64,000 bases of DNA, from assembly GCF_003336875.1 (NCBI RefSeq), contig NZ_QGNJ01000006.1:1-64000 (forward strand). The letters run 5' to 3'. Within the stretch, counting starts at the first letter, position 1; the number at the start of each line of letters is the position of its first letter. Made by a program: the position numbers and the translations under genes. Shown one piece after another: positions 43,696-52,867 of the stretch. Under the pieces are notes generated by a model. The model saw only the letters and a program-made list of their open reading frames with translations. It had not been told where the DNA came from and did not search any database. The DNA is from Oleisolibacter albus. Lineage in GTDB: Bacteria; Pseudomonadota; Alphaproteobacteria; Azospirillales; Azospirillaceae.

Positions 43696-44535
43696 ATGCC
43701 TTCGATCGTTACCAACACCGCTGCCAATTCGGCCCTGCGCTACCTGAACGTCAATTCCCAGGCGCAGACGGACTCCGTCTCGAAGATCGCCTCCGGCTCG
43801 CGCATCACCAAGGCCTCGGACGACGCCTCGGGTCTGGCCATCGGCACCAAGATCCAGTCCGATGTCACGGCCCTGCAGCAGGCCTCCACCAACGCCTCCA
43901 ACGGCTCCTCCATCCTGCAGGCGGCCGATGGCGGCATGGCCCGCATCTCCGACATCCTGCAGCGCATGAAGTCGCTGGCCACCCAGTCGCTGTCGGGCAC
44001 CGTCGGCGACAATGAGCGGGCCTATATCGACGCGGAGTACCAGCAGCTGATCGAGGAAATCGACAGCATCGCCACCGGCACCCGCTTCAACGACGACAGC
44101 CTGCTGACGGCCAATACCACGGGCACCGATTGGACGGCCGCGGCCGGTGTCGACTTTGTCGTCGGCTCCAGCACCACCGATAAGATCAACGTCAAGATCA
44201 CGGCGGTGGATGCCACCAGCCTGGCGGTCGATACCGGTGATGTGACCACCGCGGCCACTGCGACGACAGCCGTGGCCGCTCTGGACACGGCGATTTCCAC
44301 CCTGTCCAAGGCCCGGGCCGATGTGGGCGCGCTGATCTCGCGCTTCGATTATCACGGGGAGATGATCGACACCTCGATCGAAAACCAGTCGGCCATCAAA
44401 TCCGACATCATGGATGTGGATGTGGCCGAGGAACAGACCAAGCTGTCCAACGAGGATGTCCTGGTCCAGGCCGCCATCGCCGCGCTCAGCAAGGCAAACG
44501 AGATGCCGACCAACCTGCTGCAGCTGCTGCGCTGA
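43696..44535 (+). CDS. fliC: Flagellin
   Basis: A 279-aa filament subunit, short for the family: only the conserved N- and C-terminal D0/D1 regions and a very small variable middle. Signatures are NTAANSALRYLNVNSQ, KIASGSRITKASDDASGLAI near 30, and the C-terminal LVQAAIAALSKANEMPTNLLQLLR. The ribosome site is AATGGAGAAAG. The 153-bp gap before it has no clear sigma-28 or sigma-54 promoter. Such short flagellins are common in alphaproteobacteria, including lateral-flagella systems. Confidence 0.93.
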   Translation: MPSIVTNTAANSALRYLNVNSQAQTDSVSKIASGSRITKASDDASGLAIGTKIQSDVTALQQASTNASNGSSILQAADGGMARISDILQRMKSLATQSLSGTVGDNERAYIDAEYQQLIEEIDSIATGTRFNDDSLLTANTTGTDWTAAAGVDFVVGSSTTDKINVKITAVDATSLAVDTGDVTTAATATTAVAALDTAISTLSKARADVGALISRFDYHGEMIDTSIENQSAIKSDIMDVDVAEEQTKLSNEDVLVQAAIAALSKANEMPTNLLQLLR

Positions 44536-44548
44536 TCACGGCGCGCAG

Positions 44549-44578
44549 GGACGGGGTGGCGCCTGCGCCGCCCCGTCC
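44549..44578 (+). terminator. Terminator after flagellin
   Basis: GGACGGGGTGGCG pairs with CGCCGCCCCGTCC (13 pairs, one G-T), loop CCTG, followed by ATCCTCTTCT. Partial read-through to fliD is likely. Confidence 0.7.
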
Positions 44579-44608
44579 ATCCTCTTCTGACCCGCCGCGG
44601 GGGGAGCC

Positions 44609-46270
44609 ATGGCCGTTTCAGCCACATCCAGCAGCACGACGACCACATCCAGCGTCTCCAGCGTCACCGGCCTGGATTATGACGCGCTGGTGGCAAGCGT
44701 GGTTGCCGCCAAGGAAGCGCCGGCCGACAGCATCGATGTGCAGATCGACGAGAACACGGCCAAGATCGGGGCCTATCAGGAATTGCAGTCGCTGCTGGAC
44801 ACGCTGACGGACGCCGCCAATGTGCTCCGGGTGCCAGAAGGCTACAGCAGCGGCAGCGAGGATCTGTTCGAGGGACGCACGGCCTATCTCAGCGGCGCAT
44901 CTTCCCCCGGCGACTATCTGGGTGTCACGGTCGATGACGGGACCGATGTGGGCGCGCATACGGTGGAGATCGAGCAGATCGCCACGGCCCACAAGGTCAT
45001 GAGCAGCGCGCAGACGGACCGGACCTCCGCGCTCGGCCTGTCCGGCAGCTTTTCCATCGGTCTGGCCGACGGCACTCAGCAGAGCATCAGCGTCAGCAGC
45101 ACCAGCACCCTGAACGACATCGCCAGCGCCATCAATGCCAGCAGTGCCGCCAGCGGCGTCAGCGCCAACGTCCTTAAAGTCTCGGGCAGCGATTACCGCC
45201 TGGTCCTGACGGCCACGGCGACGGGCCGGGATATCACCATCGGCAATGACGACAGCGGCATCCTGCAAGCGCTGGGCGTCATCGGCAGTGACGGCACCAT
45301 GGCCAACACGCTTGCCGAAGCCCGCGATGCCGTCATCATTGTCGACGGGCTGGAAATCACGCGTGCCTCCAACACCATCGACGATGTGCTGGATGGCGTC
45401 ACCCTGGAACTCTATGCCGCGCAGCCGGGAACGACCCTGACGCTGGAGGTGGATGAGGATCTGGCCGGGATCAAGGACGGCATCACCGCCCTGGTCGATG
45501 CCTACAACGGCGTCCGCGACTTCATCCTGACGCAGCAGGCAACCACCAGTAGCAGCACAGCCTCGTCGGATGCCGTGCTGTTCGCCGACAGTCTGGTCCG
45601 TCAGATCTCCACCGCCCTGTCCACGGCCCTGAACCAGCGGGACGGCACCGTCTCTCTCAGCACGTTCGGGATCACCTTCGACAGCGACAACACCCTGCTG
45701 CTGGACGAGGATACGCTGAACGCCGCGCTCAGTACCGATCTGGATTCCGTCAAATCGCTGTTTGGGTTCGACTTCAGCTCCAGCAGCACCCACCTGCAAC
45801 TGCTCCGCCGCCCGGCGTCGCTCCAGATCACCAGCTTCACCATGGATATCGCCGTGGATGGGACGGGCGCCGTCACCGCCGTGTCGGTCGGTGGCGACAG
45901 CAGCAAATTCACCGTCAGCGGAACCCGGATCATCGGCGCCACTGGCACGGAATTTGAAGGGCTTACCTTCGTCTATACCGGCAGCGGTGGCGCCGTCAGC
46001 GTCGAGATGAGCAGCGGAATCGCCGAATTGCTGTACCAGACCGCCTATCGGGCGTCGAACACGTCGGACGGGTCGCTGCAAAAGCAGATCGCCAGCTTGA
46101 CGTCCTACAACACGACCCTGGAAAGCCGGGCGTCGGACATCCGCACCAAGGCGGAGGAATACGGGGAAAATCTCCGGTCCTATTACGCGCGGCTGGAAGC
46201 ATCGGCCCAGGCAGCGAAACTGCTGCTGAAGCAATTGCAGGCCGCGTCTGGCAGTTCCGACGATGATTGA
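44609..46270 (+). CDS. fliD: Flagellar filament cap protein
   Basis: A 553-aa hook-associated protein 2. It opens with a Ser/Thr-rich segment then VTGLDYDALVASVVAAKEAP, the FliD N-terminal domain. The middle has DGLEITRASNTIDDVLDGVTLELYAA; the C-terminal domain ends in a coiled coil (LESRASDIRTKAEEYGENLR, then ARLEASAQAAKLLLKQLQAA). GGGGGGAG precedes the ATG. Confidence 0.9.
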   Translation: MAVSATSSSTTTTSSVSSVTGLDYDALVASVVAAKEAPADSIDVQIDENTAKIGAYQELQSLLDTLTDAANVLRVPEGYSSGSEDLFEGRTAYLSGASSPGDYLGVTVDDGTDVGAHTVEIEQIATAHKVMSSAQTDRTSALGLSGSFSIGLADGTQQSISVSSTSTLNDIASAINASSAASGVSANVLKVSGSDYRLVLTATATGRDITIGNDDSGILQALGVIGSDGTMANTLAEARDAVIIVDGLEITRASNTIDDVLDGVTLELYAAQPGTTLTLEVDEDLAGIKDGITALVDAYNGVRDFILTQQATTSSSTASSDAVLFADSLVRQISTALSTALNQRDGTVSLSTFGITFDSDNTLLLDEDTLNAALSTDLDSVKSLFGFDFSSSSTHLQLLRRPASLQITSFTMDIAVDGTGAVTAVSVGGDSSKFTVSGTRIIGATGTEFEGLTFVYTGSGGAVSVEMSSGIAELLYQTAYRASNTSDGSLQKQIASLTSYNTTLESRASDIRTKAEEYGENLRSYYARLEASAQAAKLLLKQLQAASGSSDDD

Positions 46271-46321
46271 CCGTGTCTTCTTCACCGAAAAACGAGACAA
46301 GAACTCCGACAGGAGGATGGG

Positions 46322-46777
46322 ATGTCGAGCAATCCCTATGCGCGTGCGGCGAGCGCCTATCGCAGTGCCATTCAGACCCTGCCGCCGGTGAAGGGCGTGG
46401 CCGCCCTGCTGGACCGTGCCCTTCAACATTGTGCGGCGGCCGAGCCGCTGCTGAAAGCCGGCCGCTACGACCGTTTCCATGACGAGATCCGGGCGGCCAT
46501 CACCATTCTCAGTGGTCTGTCGCAGTTCGTCGCCGGCCAGATGCCCGCCGACGCTGCCGTGGGCTGGGGGCGGCAATGCGGCGGACTGGTTGTGGCCCTG
46601 GGGCGGATCGCCGGTGGTCCGGACCCGCGGGAACGGCTGCACCGCTGCCATGACCGGCTGGCCCGGTTGCGGCAGAGCTGGGGCCGGGCGGCCGGGCTCG
46701 ATACCCGGGCCGAACCTCTTTATGCCGGGGCGAGACCGGCATCCCCGCCCCCTGCGGTGGATGCGGCCCATGGCTGA
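46322..46777 (+). CDS. fliS: FliS-like flagellin export chaperone
   Basis: A 151-aa helical protein. The start SSNPYARAASAYR matches the conserved NPYxxAAxAYR of FliS, which wraps around the flagellin C-terminus. The helical bundle continues to about residue 130, and the C-terminus adds a Pro-rich tail. Position after fliD is standard. The ribosome site is AGGAGG. Confidence 0.85.
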   Translation: MSSNPYARAASAYRSAIQTLPPVKGVAALLDRALQHCAAAEPLLKAGRYDRFHDEIRAAITILSGLSQFVAGQMPADAAVGWGRQCGGLVVALGRIAGGPDPRERLHRCHDRLARLRQSWGRAAGLDTRAEPLYAGARPASPPPAVDAAHG

Positions 46778-46844
46778 GTTGTCGGCCCTGTGTGGCCCGC
46801 CATCCTCCTCCCGGATCGCGGGCCTGCGCGTCCATGAGGAGACC

Positions 46845-47417
46845 ATGCTGGAGGCGGAGAGTGACGAAGCGCTGATGCTGGCGGTGCAGGATGGCAATGT
46901 CCAGGCCTACCGCCTGATCGTCCGCCGTTACCTCAAGCGCATCTATGCCGTGGCCCGCCGGATCCTGCCGCATGACGCCGATGCCGAGGATGTGGTGCAG
47001 GACACGTTCCTGCGGGTGTGGAGCCACCGGCACAACTGGTCGCCGGGGGCCGCCCGCTTCACCACCTGGCTGCACCGAATCGCCATCAACCGCTGCATCG
47101 ACTATCGGCGCCGTCCGCTGGAGGACCGGCTGGACGATGCGGCGGAGCCGGTGGACGAGCGTCCGCAGACCGACCAGTCCATTCATGACCGGCAGTTGCA
47201 CGCCGCCCTGGCCAAAGCGCGGCGGCGGCTGCCTACTAGCCAGCAGATAGCCCTTGCCCTATATTACAACGAGGGAATGACCGGTGTCGAAGTGGCTGCG
47301 GTCATGGGGCTGTCGCAGAGTGCGGCGGAAGCGCTGTTGAAGCGCGCCCGCCAGCAGCTTCGTGTCGTTTTCGCCCGATCGGCCATTCGAGCCCAGGATG
47401 CGTTTGATGATCGATGA
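46845..47417 (+). CDS. ECF-type RNA polymerase sigma factor
   Basis: A 190-aa sigma-70-family regulator. Region 2 is EALMLAVQDGNVQAYRLIVR through DAEDVVQDTFLRVWSHRHNW; region 4 is LPTSQQIALALYYNEGMTGV through LSQSAAEALLKRARQQLR. I favour the ATG at 46845 with AGGAG just upstream; another ATG at 46770 overlaps the fliS stop and is possible. It directly follows fliS, so it may tie envelope stress or surface signals to flagellar expression, though that is only inference. Confidence 0.85.
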   Translation: MLEAESDEALMLAVQDGNVQAYRLIVRRYLKRIYAVARRILPHDADAEDVVQDTFLRVWSHRHNWSPGAARFTTWLHRIAINRCIDYRRRPLEDRLDDAAEPVDERPQTDQSIHDRQLHAALAKARRRLPTSQQIALALYYNEGMTGVEVAAVMGLSQSAAEALLKRARQQLRVVFARSAIRAQDAFDDR

Positions 47418-47742
47418 TGGTCTGCACGTGGCATTCGAGGATCTCCTCTGCCAGTACGGGGCAGATCTGCGCGCATGGCCGAAGGACCGGCTGACGCCGG
47501 TCCTGGCCCTTCTCCGCAGCTCCCATGCCGCCCGCCAGCGGTTGCGCCTGATGCGCCGTATGGAGGCGATGCTGGAAACCGACATGGACGGGATCGAGCC
47601 GCCAGCCGGGCTGGAGGAACGGATCCTGTCCGGCATGCTGCGCCTGCGGGAACGGGAAACCGATCCGACCGGTCCTCCCGACCCTGATGGGGCTTTGGCC
47701 GGCCGCATGGGCGGCCATACCGCCGTCCGCTCCCGCATCTGA
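47407..47742 (+). CDS. Small partner of the ECF sigma factor (anti-sigma candidate)
   Basis: A 111-aa protein overlapping the sigma gene by 11 bases, which suggests coupled translation. It carries the motif LCQYGADLRAWPKDRLTPVL near residue 12, similar to the YGADxxxWP segment of many alphaproteobacterial proteins encoded next to ECF sigma factors. It lacks a membrane helix and the zinc-binding HxxxCxxC of ZAS anti-sigma proteins. An alternative ATG at 47398 exists. Confidence 0.6.
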   Translation: MIDDGLHVAFEDLLCQYGADLRAWPKDRLTPVLALLRSSHAARQRLRLMRRMEAMLETDMDGIEPPAGLEERILSGMLRLRERETDPTGPPDPDGALAGRMGGHTAVRSRI

Positions 47743-48268
47743 ATTTCCCCAGCCGCGCCGCCATCGCCGGATGTGAACGCATCCGTTTGAGGGAAATGTA
47801 TCCAAAGCTCCGCCGGCCAGCCCCGCGATGTCGCCCGCTGGACTGGTCTTCTTTTGCTCCGCGCCGCCCCCGATCCCGTCAAGGGCCGGCAGCCCGTCGC
47901 CCCCCAACGGGATCAGGCGGGCTGGCTGTCTGGTCCTTATACGGACCGGATCTTCCGCTCCTGTCGCAGGAAAATGTCGAGAGCGGGGTATAATCTGTCG
48001 GCGCTGACGGCTTGCGTCGCTGTGCGTCGCACGGCGCAACCTTAAGCTGATCTTTATTTCGATCATGCAACATGAATAATGTGGGACTCTGCGCTGGATC
48101 TGGATTCCACGCGGCAATATCGGAGCTATTCCAAGGAAACGCCGTCGAATTCATCGACAAAATCATTCTCCGGCGATATCATTCATAATCTATCTATTCT
48201 ATCGATGTGAGTGTGCGGATCACACGGGGGCCACCTGTCGCTGCACCCGCGCAGGGGATGGGGTCGCC
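47743..48268. other. 526-bp intergenic region before the HWE kinase
   Basis: No coding sequence is convincing. The right half is AT-rich (around 48050-48215). TATAAT occurs at 47989-47994 without a good -35 box at normal spacing. A promoter for the kinase is probably in the AT-rich part. Confidence 0.5.
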
Positions 48269-51200
48269 ATGACGCTGTCGCGCCGTCTGATGCTCCTGGT
48301 CCTGGCATCGCTGCTGCCGGCAGCTGTGGTGGAACTGCATAATGCTGCCAGTCTGCGGGCCGGCGGGCGCAGCCAGTTGGAGCAGCGGGCGCAGGGCGGC
48401 CTGATGCAGGTGGAGCAGAACCAGGCGCGGCTGGTGGAGGGGGTGCGGAGCATCCTGGCCACGCTGCGCCAGGCCCGGGCCGTACTGGAACCGGACGATG
48501 CCGCCTGTCAGGCTTTGATGGATCGGCTGCGCGGCGAGTATCCGGCGCATCTCGAGGTCTATGTCAGCGATCAGGACGGGCGGATTCGTTGTGCCACGGA
48601 CAGGCGGGCCTTGGGTGTCGGTGTTGCCGACCGTGCCGTGGTGCGGGCCGTTCGGGACGGGGCAAGCTTCACCGTGGGCGCCGCCATCGTCTCCCGGGCC
48701 ACGGGGCGGCCGGTCCTGCCATTCTCCTCCGCCACCGGAGCAGACGGGGTAGGGGGCGCCATCATCGCCACGGTGGATGTGGGCTGGCTGGCCGGGACCT
48801 TGACCCAGGGGCTGCTGGCAGCGGACATCACCATCCTGGTGGCGGACCGCGATGGCGCCGTTCTGGCGCGGGCGGCATCGGGCGGCATGGGGGCGGAAGG
48901 CGCGCTTCCCAGCGCCTATGCCTCCCTGTTCACGGCGACCGAAAGGGGGGTGCGTCCGGTCCGGACGGCAGAGGGGCGGTCGCTGCTGACCGCGTTCGCG
49001 CCGCCGGGACCGGACAGCCTCTTCGTGGCCGTGGGTATCGACCGTGACATGGCGTTGGGGTCGATCGACCGCGCCCTGGCCGAATTCGGGGCCGCCCTCA
49101 GCCTGTCACTGCTGGCGGCGGTTCTTGGGTCGCTCTGGCTCAGCCGCCGCTATGTCCAGCAGCCGGTGCAGCGCCTGGCTGATATCGCCCAGCGCTGGAG
49201 CACCGGCGATCTCTCCGTGCGGGCCGCCGTCGATACTGTGGATCTGGCCCCTCTGGTTCATGATCTCAACGGCATGGCCGAGGCCCTGGCGCAACAGCGC
49301 CATGATCTGCGCAACGCCCAGAGCCGTTACCGCGCCATCTTCGAAACCGCGGTCGACGCCATGGTGGTCATCGACGAGGCCGTCACGGTCGTTTCCTGCA
49401 ACCCGGCGGCTGAGAAGACCTTCGGCTATACGGCGACGGAGATGCTGGGCCGCAACGTCTCCATGCTGATGCCGGAGCGGGAACGGGTCCGGCATAACGG
49501 CTACCTGACCAGTTATTACCGGACCGGCGTGCCGAAGATCATCGGCATCGGGCGCGGCGTCGAGGGGCGCCGCCGCGACGGTTCGGTGTTTCCGCTCGAC
49601 CTGTCCATTGCGGAGTGGCGGGACACGGCGGGACGCCGCTTCTTCACCGGGATCATGCGCGACACCACGGCGCGCCGGCAGGCCGAAGCCGATCTGGAGG
49701 CGCGGGCGGCGCGTCTGCGGCTGCTGGCGGAACTGGCTGGCGATCTGCTGGGGACGGGTGATCCGGACAAGGCGCTGCGGCAGCTGATCCTGTCGGCCCC
49801 GCCCGGTCTGGGCCTGGACGTGGTCATCGTGCATGAGTTGGCGGAGGGCCTGCTACGCCTGAGCCATGCCTATGGGCTGGAAGGGCAGGCGGAGGACCTG
49901 GACCGGCTCGCCATCGATACGCCGCCCTTCGGCCTTGTGGCCGCGGGGGGGCACCCGGTGATCCTCGCCGCGTCGGGCGATCCCGCCGCCGCCGGCCGTG
50001 CGGCCTGCCGCGTCCTGGGCTTCCGTGCCTTCGCCGGCTTTCCCCTGATGGCGGCCGACGGGACCCTGCTGGCCGTGCTGTCCTTCGCCTCGTTCAGCCG
50101 CGACGGCTTCGCCCCGGCCGACCTGGATCTTCTGGCCACAGTGGCCCATGACGTGGCCGCCGTCCGCGACCGGCTGCGCGTGGCCCGTATCCTGGCGGAA
50201 AGCGAGGCCTTCGCCGCCAGCGTCATCGAGAACAGCCCCGACCGGATCGAGGTCCTGGACCTCGACGGCCGGCTGGTGAGCGTCAACAGCCACAGCCGTC
50301 GGGCCCTGGGGCTGATGGATGCGGACAGGTTGAGCGGCGTCAATTGGATCGGGGCATGGCCTGCGGAGTCACGGCCGGATATCGAAGGGGCTCTGGCCGC
50401 CGCCCGCGCCGGGGCCACCGGCCGCTTCGCTGCCACCGGGTCCGGGCCGGCGGAAAACCCGGTCAGCTGGGATGTGGCGGTCGCCCCCATCCCCGGACCC
50501 GACGGCAGGCCCCGGCTGCTGCTGGCCACGGCCCGCGACGTGACCGTGCGCATGACGCAGGAGCGCGACCTGCGCGCCCGCGAGGCCACCTTGTCCGCCG
50601 TGCTGGATGCCCTGCCGGTGGGGGTCATCATCGCCGATGCCCAGGGACGCATCCTCCGCGACAATGCCGCCAACCGCGCTATCTGGGGGGTGCCGCCGGA
50701 AACCAGGGACTGGTCTGGCTATGCCGACTGGGAAGCCTACTGGCCGGGAACGGGCAAGCGCATCCAGGCCCATGAATGGGCCATGGCGCGTGCGCTGCTG
50801 CGGGGCGAGGTGGTCCAGGACGAGCTGGTGGAATACCAGCCTTTCAGCGGCGGCCCGCGCCGGCTCTATCTCAACAATGCGGCGCCGGTGCGTGACGAGA
50901 CCGGCGCCATCGTCGGCGGCGTGGTGGCGGAACTGGACGTGACCGAGCGCTATGCCACCGAACAGGCGCTGCGCGAAGCCTCCGAACGGCTGGACCTGGC
51001 GCTGGAGGCCGGGGCCATCCTGGGCACCTGGATCTGGGACCTGCGGGCCGACCGCTTCACGGCGGACGAACGCTTCGCCCGTGTCTTCGATCTGGATGCC
51101 CGCGCCTGTCATGACGGCGTCGCCATCGCCGATGTGCTGCCGTCGGTGCATCCGGAGGATCTGCCGGGGCTGGTCCGCGCCATCGATGCCGTGGTCCGCC

Positions 51201-51946
51201 GCGGCGGCGCCTATGCCCATCAGTACCGGGTGCGCCAGCAGGGTGACGGCTACCGCTGGATCGAGGCCAACGGCCGGGTGGAGATGGACGCCGACGGGGT
51301 TCCCCTGCGCTTTCCCGGCGTTCTGCTGGACATTGCCGAGCGCAAACGCGCCGAGGAGAAGCAGCGTCTGCTGGCGCGCGAGGTGGACCACCGGGCCAAG
51401 AACGCCCTGGCCGTGGTCGCCACCGTGGTGCGAGCGACCCGGGCCGAGGATCAGGCGGCCTTTGTCGAAGCGGTGGAGGGCCGCATCTCCGCCCTGGCGC
51501 GGGCGCACCGGCTGCTGGCCAATGCCGGCTGGACCGGCGCCGATCTGGCCTCCCTGGTTGCCGATGAGCTGGACCCGTTCACCGGCGCCGACCGGGAGCG
51601 GACCCGGATCGAGGGACCGCCGGTGATGCTGGCGCCCGATGCCGTCCAGCCCATGGCCATGATCCTGCACGAACTGGCCACCAACGCCGCCAAATATGGC
51701 GCCCTGTCGCGGCCGACGGGCTGGCTGGTCCTGTCCTGGCGCCGCGATGACCGCCAGGGGCTGGATATACGCTGGCATGAGGAAGGGGGGCCGCCGCTGG
51801 ACGGACCGCCGACACGGCGCGGCTTCGGGTCGGAGATGCTGGCCGCCGCCGCCGGCCAGCTGGGGGGGCCGGCCCACTTCGTCTGGGACCCTGCCGGCCT
51901 GCGTTGCCTGTTGACCGTGGCGCGGGAAAATCTGGTCCTGGCCTGA
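48269..51946 (+). CDS. Membrane-bound multi-PAS HWE-family histidine kinase with FixL-like haem PAS
   Basis: A 1225-aa sensor kinase. Order: TM helix near 5-22; extracytoplasmic Cache-like domain to ~270; TM helix near 274-292; HAMP to ~345; PAS1 at ~350-470; GAF-like region ~480-640; PAS at ~643-765, ~770-890 and ~900-1025; HWE kinase core from ~1032. The phosphoacceptor is His1041 in REVDHRAKN; the N-box is HELATNAAKYGALS; the WxE motif is RWHEEGG. PAS1 is FixL-like, with GRNVSMLMPERERVRHNGYL and IIGIGRGVEGRRRDGSVFP. His409 and Arg429 are spaced as the haem-ligand His and the O2-contacting Arg of FixL. No response regulator adjoins it. Confidence 0.88.
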   Translation: MTLSRRLMLLVLASLLPAAVVELHNAASLRAGGRSQLEQRAQGGLMQVEQNQARLVEGVRSILATLRQARAVLEPDDAACQALMDRLRGEYPAHLEVYVSDQDGRIRCATDRRALGVGVADRAVVRAVRDGASFTVGAAIVSRATGRPVLPFSSATGADGVGGAIIATVDVGWLAGTLTQGLLAADITILVADRDGAVLARAASGGMGAEGALPSAYASLFTATERGVRPVRTAEGRSLLTAFAPPGPDSLFVAVGIDRDMALGSIDRALAEFGAALSLSLLAAVLGSLWLSRRYVQQPVQRLADIAQRWSTGDLSVRAAVDTVDLAPLVHDLNGMAEALAQQRHDLRNAQSRYRAIFETAVDAMVVIDEAVTVVSCNPAAEKTFGYTATEMLGRNVSMLMPERERVRHNGYLTSYYRTGVPKIIGIGRGVEGRRRDGSVFPLDLSIAEWRDTAGRRFFTGIMRDTTARRQAEADLEARAARLRLLAELAGDLLGTGDPDKALRQLILSAPPGLGLDVVIVHELAEGLLRLSHAYGLEGQAEDLDRLAIDTPPFGLVAAGGHPVILAASGDPAAAGRAACRVLGFRAFAGFPLMAADGTLLAVLSFASFSRDGFAPADLDLLATVAHDVAAVRDRLRVARILAESEAFAASVIENSPDRIEVLDLDGRLVSVNSHSRRALGLMDADRLSGVNWIGAWPAESRPDIEGALAAARAGATGRFAATGSGPAENPVSWDVAVAPIPGPDGRPRLLLATARDVTVRMTQERDLRAREATLSAVLDALPVGVIIADAQGRILRDNAANRAIWGVPPETRDWSGYADWEAYWPGTGKRIQAHEWAMARALLRGEVVQDELVEYQPFSGGPRRLYLNNAAPVRDETGAIVGGVVAELDVTERYATEQALREASERLDLALEAGAILGTWIWDLRADRFTADERFARVFDLDARACHDGVAIADVLPSVHPEDLPGLVRAIDAVVRRGGAYAHQYRVRQQGDGYRWIEANGRVEMDADGVPLRFPGVLLDIAERKRAEEKQRLLAREVDHRAKNALAVVATVVRATRAEDQAAFVEAVEGRISALARAHRLLANAGWTGADLASLVADELDPFTGADRERTRIEGPPVMLAPDAVQPMAMILHELATNAAKYGALSRPTGWLVLSWRRDDRQGLDIRWHEEGGPPLDGPPTRRGFGSEMLAAAAGQLGGPAHFVWDPAGLRCLLTVARENLVLA

Positions 51947-52087
51947 GCGCGGCGGCTCAGGCCGATGGTGCGCACCATAGCATCGCGCCGGGTTTGGCGG
52001 TCCATGCCGGTCAGCCACGCCGCGCTGGGGCGGTTTACAGGTGCAAGGCGCAGCTGCGATGCTACCGCCGATCAGAGAACTGTCCGG

Positions 52088-52483
52088 TCACAGGGGATCA
52101 ACTCCCTGTGTCGCGACCCACCAGAGGTGGCCAGCCGGATCACGAAACCCACCTCTCAGATCATCGCCTGCGGCTTTTTGCACGGGTGGCTGGACCGACT
52201 CAGCGCCCGAAGCAAGGGCTCGATCATAGATCGCCTGGGCGTCGGCAACGTAAACATGAATATGAACTTCTGCAGACAGATACGCCGTCGCGCCACCTCC
52301 GATCATCACGATGCTGTCGTCGATACGAATCTCGGCATGCATCAGAGAGCCGTCCGGCCGATCGAAGCGACGAAGCAGCGACGCGTCGAATACAGCCATC
52401 ATGAAATCGATGACCCGTTCGGGCTCATGACATATGAGATACGGACTGATCGAGGGGTAAGCAGAAGGTTTCCAGTCGCTCAT
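52088..52483 (-). CDS. VOC-superfamily (glyoxalase/bleomycin-resistance-like) protein
   Basis: A 131-aa single-domain protein of the PhnB/YdhY-like VOC group. Paired beta-alpha-beta units are visible (SPYLICHEPERVIDFMMAVF, then HIHVYVADAQAIYDRALASG) and the end is FRDPAGHLWWVATQ, a standard VOC C-terminal strand. Function unknown; members range from resistance proteins to metal-dependent lyases. GC content is slightly lower than in neighbours. Confidence 0.8.
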   Translation of the reverse strand: MSDWKPSAYPSISPYLICHEPERVIDFMMAVFDASLLRRFDRPDGSLMHAEIRIDDSIVMIGGGATAYLSAEVHIHVYVADAQAIYDRALASGAESVQPPVQKAAGDDLRGGFRDPAGHLWWVATQGVDPL

Positions 52484-52867
52484 ACCCGCTCCATTCCAAG
52501 AGTGCAGGAAAAACCGCTGCCGGTCCGAGCAAAATCAATGGGTTGGGCCTATGGGGGTGCGGTTTTTGATCTGGACTCCCGGATCCTTTCCGATCTGTCC
52601 TCCGCCTCATGGCTCCTTCCATCTGCGATGACAATCTAGGCGAAAGTCTGTCGGGGACCTATTGCTCATTCCAAGTGACTGGCCGACTGCCTTCACGCTC
52701 AGCCGATGTGGCCGCAGCAGAGTCGTGAAGCGCCTGGTGTCATTTGTCGTTTTCCGCGCCCTCGACGACATTCCGCAGGTCGACCAGGCGGACGCTGCGA
52801 GAGATCGCCGGCGGTTGCCTTGAGGACATGGCTGGCAGGGCATCGTCTGGGTCACGCCCCCCGTTCG
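52484..52867. other. 384-bp intergenic region, no gene recognised
   Basis: Between the VOC and GST genes. Codon pattern is poor in all frames and the GC content is lower than average. A minus-strand open frame of 82 codons here has no recognisable family and no ribosome site. It may be a decayed gene. Confidence 0.45.

Noticed and set aside
44618-46897. 759-codon minus-strand open frame over fliD and fliS
   Set aside because: Shadow of the flagellar genes, no recognisable domain.
52607-52855. Minus-strand 82-codon frame as a recombinase or transposase remnant
   Set aside because: No convincing motif beyond a few helix-turn-helix-like residues, no inverted repeats, no ribosome site.
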